Positions 55,960 to 64,000 of a stretch of DNA of 64,000 nt are shown here, piece by piece. The notes beneath the pieces are model-generated. The model was given only the letters and a program-made list of their open reading frames with translations, did not search any database and was not told where the DNA came from. The DNA lies in contig NC_091116.1 of NCBI RefSeq assembly GCF_024713975.1, positions 13,050,986-13,114,985 on the forward strand. The letters run 5' to 3'. Source of the stretch: Paralichthys olivaceus (Eukaryota; Chordata; Actinopteri; Pleuronectiformes; Paralichthyidae). Every line of letters begins with the position of its first letter. Position 1 is the first letter of the stretch. Made by a program: the position numbers and the translations under genes.

Positions 55960-56210
55960 TAGCATGCCATTTAGAACCCGCGTTCTTGCCTGAAATAACA
56001 CTTATTGCATAATATCCCGATGAACGAGCTCCGGTAATACGCCACAATTAAGCGGGAAAGCGTTTTGCATCTGCCAACCCTCCACTAGCTACGATTATTT
56101 GGCAGTGGGTACACAAAGGGTTATGGGCAGGCGTTTGATGGACACACAGGCCTTTTGATTTTTAATTGTAATTGTAATCCTCTCCACTTGAGGACTTGGA
56201 AATGCATCGT
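55960..56210. other. Candidate conserved noncoding element
   Basis: Unique sequence with AAATAACACTTATTGCATAA, CACAATTAAGCGGGAAAGCG, CAAAGGGTTATGGGC and TTTTTAATTGTAATTGTAAT: AT-core transcription-factor words set in balanced composition, no repeats, no open frame. Judged by look only. Confidence 0.35.
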
Positions 56211-58029
56211 TTGAACCCCCCCTTCTCTCTCTCTCTCTGCACACACACACACACACCACCGCCCCTCTGCCTCCACCTCTTCCTCCTCCTGCGGTGGAGC
56301 TGTGGAGTATTCAGCGGCTGCCCACTTCTCGGCCGGCGTGCAGCATTAAAAGGTGTAATCCCACTGAAATGTAAATCACAGTTCTTGAAAACAAATTACG
56401 TGCAAAGATAACAGGGCCAGCGCTCCATCAATAAGGCATCAGAGAGTGTAGGTTTGTCTGTTTTCTTGTATATATATATATATATTTATATATACTTTGG
56501 GAGGGTGGGGGGGGGGTAAATTGCAGCAGACCTGTTATCAGGGGTAATGGTGAGCTGTCAACCAAGCCAACTTGATTACAAGGTTATCGTAAACAATCCC
56601 GTCCAACTGCTGTGGACAGACTGAGGGGGGGCAGACGAGGTGCGGACATCACATCAAGCAGATTTAAATGAACGCTCGGAGGTTCGATGCCCCCCCCCCC
56701 CCCGTCTCTAACTCATGATAATTGCACCTATTTCTGCTTCTCCTCCTCTGCAGACCTCCGCTTAGTCATCCCATCTCTCCATCAAGCAAGTAAGGTTGTA
56801 ATATTTGGACGGCGGAAATTTGTAAATGTTTGTCTGGAAAAGCTGACGAAATGATAAAACCCTGATGAGACAGAGAGTGCTGGTTCGGTGTGACGTCTTT
56901 TGGAAGATTGATTGATTGGTCATCTCGTTGCGCGGGTAAAACGGGGCGCGGGCGTGTTGATGAGAAGAGAAAGACGAGACCAAACTGAAAAATCTCTGGA
57001 CCCACTTTTTTTCCGCTGTGTGAAAATAGCGAAAGAAAACAGCTACAGTTCCACAATACAGCTGCAATTTGCCCCTTTCCACAGTGTGTGTGTGTGATCT
57101 GATGTTGCGACACACACAGCGAGGTGTGTATTTAAGCGGAGAACCAGCCGCGGCCTCTGCTCCGGCATTTCTGCCTTCAACAGTGCCATTATTGAGCTCA
57201 ATCAGCTCCTTGTTAGCGCCAAAGTCTTTCAATTAAAGGGAGCTGGGGAAACAAATTTGCTACAAATCGAGCTCGTTGATGTCGAGAGCGGGGCCGGGAG
57301 AGAGAGAGAGAGAGAGAGAGGTGGGGAGGGCGGGGCAGCGGCGAAGGTTAGCGGGACGGAGCGGGGATTCATTTTGCCGAGGTTGCCCCCCGTCCCCGAG
57401 TCGGAGTGTCGATGGTAAAGATACATGAGGCTGCCAGGGGAAGAGGCCAGGCTTTTTTTTTTGGGGCCTGCTCCATTCAGGGGCGGGCGGGGGTGTAGGG
57501 GAGGGGGGAGACAATGGGCTCCGTTGTTCTGGCCAGGAAAGTGATGAAGTTGCAAATGGAATCCCGCAGAGGGAAACAAAAGATGAGGAGACTGTTTAGT
57601 GCAACCGGACTCTCGGGTTGGTGCCCCTCACGGACACGTTAATTGATCTCATTTGTTACCCATACCTGCCCGATCAAGCTGCTATCATTGCCGGACGGGG
57701 GCGGAGGGAGTGTGTGTGGAGGGTTGAGCCTTACACGGGCCTGCGGAGACGTGCGGAACGAGAGGGAAGAGGGCGATACGAGAAAGTAGATAAACAAGGG
57801 ACGGAAAAATAAGAAGTGGCGAGGAGGACGCGAGTGAGAGTAAAAGTGAAAGAGCAGAGGCGAGCGAGAGGACAGCCTCTCCCGCCGTCGCTCTAGTCTT
57901 ACAGGGCTTCGTTTCACCGCAGCTCCGATGGGCCCCGAAACGAGACACTTCCAAATATCCCAATTACACCTGCACTTCTTGTCCCTTTGTAATGGGAATT
58001 CTGCTGCCCCCCCCCCCCCTCCAGTCCCT
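56211..58029. other. Gene-free segment with simple repeats
   Basis: No gene. (TC)n and (CA)n near 56225-56256, a (TA)n run at 56468-56494, a C-run at about 56689-56703, (AG)n at 57299-57320 and a C-run at about 58009-58019. Unique motif-rich DNA at about 57160-57260 and 57600-57680 separates them. Confidence 0.45.
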
Positions 58030-58165
58030 GAAACTGCACCGAACACAAAGTGGACAATTGTCCAACGCGGAGCTGAGAGGACCTGCTCAAACATCCATGT
58101 CTGTTTTACTGGAGGTAGGCGGATCGGATGTGCTTTTAATGGCCCTAATTGGACGCTGTATTAGT
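58030..58165. promoter_or_regulatory. Candidate SOX-type element
   Basis: ACAAAG (58045-58050) is followed by the 12-bp palindrome GGACAATTGTCC (58052-58063), which pairs two inverted SOX core sites. About 70 bp on lies GGCCCTAATTGGACGCTG with a homeodomain core. Motif evidence only. Confidence 0.35.
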
Positions 58166-59520
58166 CTGCAGTTTTGTAAACTGTACGTCTAACGTCTGCG
58201 CGGGGAGTCATTTAATTCACATTCGACACAATTTGAGGGTCCGCTCCTGGTGTCTGTGTGTGGTCCCACTGTCTTTACAGAAAGATTGCGAAGTAAATGA
58301 CTCGTCACAAGTCAGACGACATGAGGGAGTTCAGCTCCAGAGGTTCAAAATAGTGAGGGCAGAAATGTTAAAAGGGGAAAACGGTCAGCTTGTAGCATCA
58401 TTGGTGTTGTTTCCATTCCTCTCGCATGTGCTGTTCCGAGTGATGCTCCGCTGAAGGAGGCAGGAAAAGTCTCTGAGCACTTTTTTTTTTTTCGGGAGCT
58501 GATTTGCTACCCTCTGGTTGAGCTCTGACGTGCGTGTCCTCTCGCCCTCAGCGAGACAAAGTGCAAGTTTGTTTGTTCAAGGTCTCTGAAAAAGTGAGCG
58601 TGCAATCTCTGGCTGTGCTCTTTTGTCTCAGCGTGTCTTTTGCAACTTCGCCCCCCTCCTGCCGGCGTGTCTTCTGAGCTGGCATGGCAGGGTGAGAGCT
58701 CTCCAAGCTGCCCGCAGCTTCTCATGCATCCTGCTTGGCTGTCACAAGAAGAGATGGGCGCCATTCAACCCAATTAGTGAAATCCACTCTGATGTTGCGA
58801 AGAGGGGGGGAAAAAAAAAAAGAGAAAGAAATCACATTTTTATTTCGCCCCCTGTCCGTCATCTGCCAATTTCACTGGAAGTAAGAGAGTGGCACCAATT
58901 AATGACCGAGGGCCGGAGGCGGCACCAGCACTGGCACAAGAACAGCATGTTTCAAGCGTCGGGTGGCATCATGCAAGGCCTGGTTCTCTGCCGACGCTAA
59001 AGCAAATGAAATGAGACTAATAGGGAGCTCATTTCCAGCCGCTGATTAAAAGGCCTGGGAGCTCCTGAGGCATCGCCCATGTCCAGGTCTAGGCCTGGCA
59101 TCACGGGGCCTTCACATTGCTCCTGTAATGTCATTTTGGACATCAGCACGTCTGTCTCCCTGAGGTCATCCTTCTTCAGACTCTCATTTTGTTTGTTCTG
59201 CAGCAAAGGCGGGCTCGGAAATCTACACTTTCCTTTGGGGTGTTAATTAAGGGGAGCATCCAAAATTAATCAGCAAATTCACTAGGGCGAAGGGCGATGT
59301 GTCTGAAGGCCTGGAAACAAAGTCCGTGAAACGCCCGCGGAGAAAGGAGCCCTCGGCTATGGCCAGGCAGAAAAACAAGTGCACAGACGGTGATCTGACA
59401 CAAAAATTCATGTAAGTATAAAATTTTACACTCATTTTCCCTGTCAGCTTGTCACAATGAATTATAAAGGTTGATTCGCTTATCTGGCTAAGGGAGATCA
59501 CACACGCCCGGTCATCTGAA
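58166..59520. other. Gene-free segment with candidate noncoding elements
   Basis: No gene. Unique sequence at about 58860-59110 (CACCAATTAATGACCGAGGG, GCAAATGAAATGAGACTAAT, GCTGATTAAAAGGCCTGGG) and 59215-59480 (GGTGTTAATTAAGGGGAG, AAAATTAATCAGC) looks like conserved regulatory DNA. A-run at 58810-58820. Confidence 0.4.
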
Positions 59521-62075
59521 CACCATCATATGGTCAGTGTCTGCCGGTGGAGGCCCCGCGCTAACCGAGCGCCGAGCTAAAGCTGCATCGGTCGGACGAC
59601 GGGAGGTCGGCCACCGATCCCGCTCGAATCGATGACTCTCCGTAGAGAGCGCTAGCGCACGCGTTCAGAATCGTGCGGCAGCTGTGATTCAAGCGGCTCC
59701 TTTTGTTTTTTGGTTTCCACCTTCAGTAAAGAATTTTCTTTCCTAAGGTTCAGCCTCTTCCTTTCTCCTTTCATTCACCTTATCCCCACTTTCATTACGC
59801 AAGCACACTTAGATAACTCTCCATTTTTGTCTTTCAATTTATCTTTGGACTTTTTTTTTTTTTTGCCACATTCTCTAATTAGCACAGTGCCTGCAGGCTA
59901 TTTGTGACCTTTCCATATGTAAATAGATGGAGGCTTCCCTCCCTCTCCCCTCTTCCTCTCCCCTCGTTCCTTTCCCCTCTTCCTCTCCCTCTCTCTGACT
60001 TGCAGTGACAGGATGAGTGCAGTCAGAGTAGAGCCAGTGCTCATGTGTGGATGGATGACACCACTCACGGCATGTTTGGCAGCGGCTCCGGTGATATCAG
60101 GGAGCGCGGTGATTGACAGCTGCCAGGTGTGACACAGCCAGCGTGACACAGTGTGTAGCAACTGTCTCCTGTCACTTCCCCTCTCCTCATCGCCCGTCGT
60201 GTCGAGGCGCTGCGTCACTCACGCCGTCCTTTAAGCCCTCTCGCCCAGGGTGCTCCACAGCTGCCGTGCAGCTGGAGTGCACTGACTGCGGAGTGCACTC
60301 GGAGAGGAGGCCTCGCCGCTCAACAGCCATAGTTTCTTGATGTTACACAGGAGTTTGTTTTATTCTTCAGGGGAGTTATTTTTGTCAAGTTGATAATGAG
60401 AAGTGCTGGAAAGAGGCCTGTCAACTCAAGTAGTTCCTCACTTTTGATGAAACTAATTAATTTAAGTTTTGTTCAATCGGATTTGACGTCGTAAGTCTCA
60501 CACTGAAATGTTTGCGCTCCGGGTAAAACAAGAGAAACATTCATCTTACGATAATCTTTTAAAGTTGAGTTGAACAGTTGAACGCCAGATGACAGACGTG
60601 CACTTCTGCTCTGTGTGTTTTTACAACGATCAGGTCTAAGCCTGAAGAGCTCGTCCAACAAATCATTGTTCTCACACCATGAATATGTTTAAAAGATCTC
60701 GCTGCAACTGAATGGATCATTTAACATTCAACATAGAAATCACCAAATGGACGCCAGCAAAGGTTCAGCAAAGATGCAAAAACGGTGTGATGGTCGGCTA
60801 CACATGAACAGAAAGAAAAATATATGCTTCAGAAAAACCTGACACACACATTCGGCAAAAGTTTTTCTGTGGATCAGAACCTTCCATTTCTTCTTTCTTC
60901 CACCGGATGATATCTTCATTGTGTTTCCAGTGCAGAGTTAAGTCTCATGTAAAAACATATCAAAAGGCCTCGTAAGGATCCAGCGCTGGGTGAGGCCCCG
61001 CTGAGTCCGGGGTGAATATTAACATTTCCTTCTCGCTGCTGAAATCAAGTTACATGTGAGTTAATGAAATTCAGCCACAAACTGGTGTCAGGACCCCTGT
61101 TTGAATAATGGAGTCTCTGGCTACTCACCAGGCTCCGCTCACAGAGACAACTTTGGGGAAACAATATGAAAAGAATACATATGAAGTTGGTGAGACTCCC
61201 TGGCTGCTGAAGAACTTTTCTGGAAGCCAAAAGTGGAAAATGTTGCTGGTATGAATCCCAATATGGATTCTTATTCCTCAGAGACGATCCAAAGTGTTTT
61301 TACTCACATTAGCATACATTACAGAGGAGGCAGCGAGATTGCCAGACTAGATCACTTTAAAAAAGACAAATGTACACAGCGAGTATTAAAGTGAACCCGG
61401 TTATTATGGCATATTAATTGATGATAATCTTTTGTGCCAGTTCGCCACTTAGAAACGGAAAGATCTCTGACCTGCGCTGGTGATAAATATAGATGGCTGC
61501 GGCTGATAAACACAAATGTGTGCACGCATGCACGGCAAATAACTTGGGAGAGTTGTCATCCTCTGTGCGCACACGCCGCTCCGCAAGATACAGCAAGTAA
61601 ATACGCTGAAATATATGCCACATAATTGTTTTACATTTAATGCATGAATAATGTCTACAAATGGCAGGTCTCTTCCTTTCATTTTCCAGAGAGAAGTGTA
61701 TTTACGGACTGCTGGTGGTCCCTGGAGGCCCCCCGCTCCCCCCTCAGCAGTATTTAATACCTCTAAAGTGCATAATTGCTGATCAGAGAGTCTGCGATGC
61801 TCTGTTTGGTGTGTAAAGGACTTCTTTCAACGAGCAGAGAGGGAAGGAATTCTACACCTCTGGTATCATGTGCCATATTTGTTCACAGTGTCTGGTCGTA
61901 GCTGAGACGAACACAACGGCGGAGTGGATGTCTCAATAGCGGGCTGGTGTCTCTTTACCGGGGTCTTTTTGTGCGAGAGAACAGGCTTGGTTGTCGTGTA
62001 GCGCTGGCGAACCATCGGGAGCACAGAAAGCCACTTAATAAGTAAAGGCTCACAGTGTGATTCCGATCTGGCACG
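59521..62075. other. Gene-free segment
   Basis: No gene. A T-run at 59851-59864 and a CCCTCTTCCTCT-type tract at about 59938-59995. About 61390-61680 is unique and rich in AATAA/TTAAT words (CTGGTGATAAATATAGATGG, TTTAATGCATGAATAATG), a candidate noncoding element. Open frames are chance. Confidence 0.4.
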
Positions 62076-64000
62076 GTGACCTCTAGAGAGGCGCACCCAC
62101 GGGCTCTCTGTGTCCCTCGGTGTCCATGCCTCCCCCCCACAACCACAATGGGTGGCGGGGACATGACATCAACATTATTTCCCCCCCCCCCCCCGCTCCC
62201 TAACCGAGCACCTGCTCAGCCGCCACCCGCAACTCCCCCACCACCACCACCACCACCACCATCCCCCAGAGTAGTGTCCCCGGCCAGGGCCAGGGCCACG
62301 GCGCATTCCAGCCCGACACTGATGCGAGGTGACCGGACTGGCCTGTTCACACGGCCCCTCCAGTGGCGCTGGGGCCGCAGCCAGAGTCGCACGCAGACAG
62401 CTGGAGGAGACGGGAGCAGAAGAGGAGGAGGAGGAGGAGGATGGAGGGCACAAACAGTCATAAGAGAGAACAAGTGGAGTTAAAGTTGACAGGTTCAGCA
62501 GAGCAGCTGAATGTCAGAAACTGCAGCCAAAGTGAACACAGAAAACTTGTGGGAGTTGATCTGTGGGGTTTTTATTCCAGCGGTACCTTCATGTGTTTCC
62601 ATGAAATTCATCGGTAATGAGAAAATAATAGCATTTTATTTATTGGCGCCTTCTCAGGACACCGTACAGAACAATCAGAAAACTTTAAAATCAGGATACG
62701 AACAAAACAATTTACAATAATCAACATGAAGCTTGTTAGTTGTTGTTATAGTCTTCATAAATGACTCCATGTGGAAATAGCTTTAAGCTAACTCTGCTAC
62801 ATCAAATGTTATTGATATTAATGGGCCATTAAAACTTTAATTAATACTTAAAACAAATCAAATTAAATCTGAGGTTAATGTTTGCTTTGTTTTAAAGTTG
62901 AAATGTCGAACTTTTAGCCTCAAACAATGTTCTGAGTCTGTTTTTATTCCAGTTAAAATTTCTAAAAAGAAAATAAATTAAACAAATTCATTCATTCGTT
63001 GATTTTCAGTTTAAAGCTGAAAACAACAAACTGGAAAAGCACATTTTTATTGACTTACTCATATTGTTACAGTTGAGTTAAGAGTTGTTGAACGGAGGAG
63101 ACGACATTGAGAATGGTACACTTCAATATTTTCAATTAAGGGGATTTATTAATTATTTATACCTTCACTTTTTTTTTGTGTGTGGTCATTTTACAAGTCT
63201 AACATTTACTAAAATAGTATTTCTGCAGCATTGTTGCTTTTAATTTATTGTAACATTTAATTAATTAATTGAGAATCACAAAAGAAATACTGCTCATAAT
63301 CTCCGTCTTAATTAAACACAACTGCTCTCAGGCAAGTTCTCTCACCTGACAAATATTTCACACCTTCACAAATGCAGAGATGGGTCGTGCTTGTGTTATC
63401 AGGAGAAGTGTTAATTAATGAAAGACAAACCTTCTTCAGCTTGGTGCAGACACAACCGCAGCTCTTGCTCTTAGTCAGCCACTTATACAATCACGCACAC
63501 ACACACACAGACACACACACACACACACACAACCTTATTAGCCGCCGTCCTTATGTGGGATCGCTGTTTGTCGGCCAGCCGTTGCTCCACTTATTTTTTC
63601 TGAAGGAGGACGAGAGTGAAAGAGAGGCCTGAAATAATTTGTTTAATTTGGAGCGGCTCCCAACTCAGCAGGTGAGAGGAAGGGGAGAGAAAGTGTGTGT
63701 GTTTTCTTTTTGTGAGCCCGTGTGTGTGTGTGTGTGTGTGTGTGTTGCAGGGGGTGAGGCGTTCGGTGGCAGATCAGGGTCTCACTTCACTTGCCCCAGC
63801 TGCGGACGCTCGGTTTGTTAGTTTGGGTCATGATGACATGCGGAAGGGAAGGCAAACCCCCCCCCCCCCCCCCCCCACCACCACACACACACACTTTTGC
63901 CTTGCCTTGCTGCTGCCGCCTACCTCACCCTCAGTCTGTCCCCCGCAAACCTCCCACCCGCCTTCCCCCCGACCCCGCCACCGAGAACCCAACTCCTAAT
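62076..64000. other. Right edge: simple-repeat-rich gene-free DNA
   Basis: No gene. C-run 62181-62194, (CCA)n about 62237-62261, (GGA)n about 62425-62442, AT-rich unique DNA 62600-63330, (CA)n 63496-63532, (TG)n 63721-63745, C-run 63857-63876. The Pro/Gly-rich 135-residue frame starting at 62076 comes from the C, CCA and GGA runs. A gene may begin to the right, but nothing here shows it. Confidence 0.5.

Noticed and set aside
62076..62483. 135-residue Pro/Gly-rich frame
   Set aside because: Made of C-runs, CCA and GGA repeats; no family resemblance and no exon signals.

Overview
This window reads as nuclear DNA from a teleost fish, probably a spiny-rayed (percomorph) species. Protein-coding exons have GT-AG introns, most of them short. 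CA/TG microsatellites are frequent, and there are several dispersed fragments of kinds that look familiar from percomorph genomes. No operon-like structure, CRISPR array or bacterial gene is visible. The species call is inference; the four gene identities come from spliced translations.

Four genes lie on the + strand, head to tail. (1) nckap5, 731-24168, enters the window already under way: 12 coding exons give 1739 residues of a microtubule-associated Nck-associated protein 5, and the 5' exons lie to the left. (2) lypd1, 26117-29118, has three coding exons and encodes a complete 142-residue GPI-type Ly6/uPAR protein. (3) actr3, 33046-36763, has 12 coding exons and encodes a complete 418-residue Arp3 of the Arp2/3 actin nucleator. 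(4) tmem182, 38029-39748, has five coding exons and encodes a complete claudin-superfamily four-pass membrane protein of 253 residues (247 if the second Met is used). All exon junctions were joined by hand and keep frame.

From about 40.1 kb to the right edge (about 24 kb) I find no supportable gene. This stretch holds microsatellites, an AT-rich duplicated block, dispersed-repeat fragments, CTCF-like motifs, and several non-repetitive blocks rich in homeodomain- and SOX-like words that look like vertebrate conserved noncoding elements. In mammals TMEM182 borders the large regulatory desert of POU3F3, so this flank may be the fish counterpart; that is a hypothesis, because no pou3f3 sequence is in the window.

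The genes do not form a pathway. Two act on the cytoskeleton (nckap5 on microtubules, actr3 on branched actin), one is a neuronal surface modulator, and one is a muscle-type membrane protein. Points worth a second look: a pure 29-unit CTG repeat in lypd1 intron 1, a stop-free 93-nt actr3 intron whose retention would stay in frame, a consensus CTCF motif just upstream of actr3, and the block organisation of the gene-free flank.
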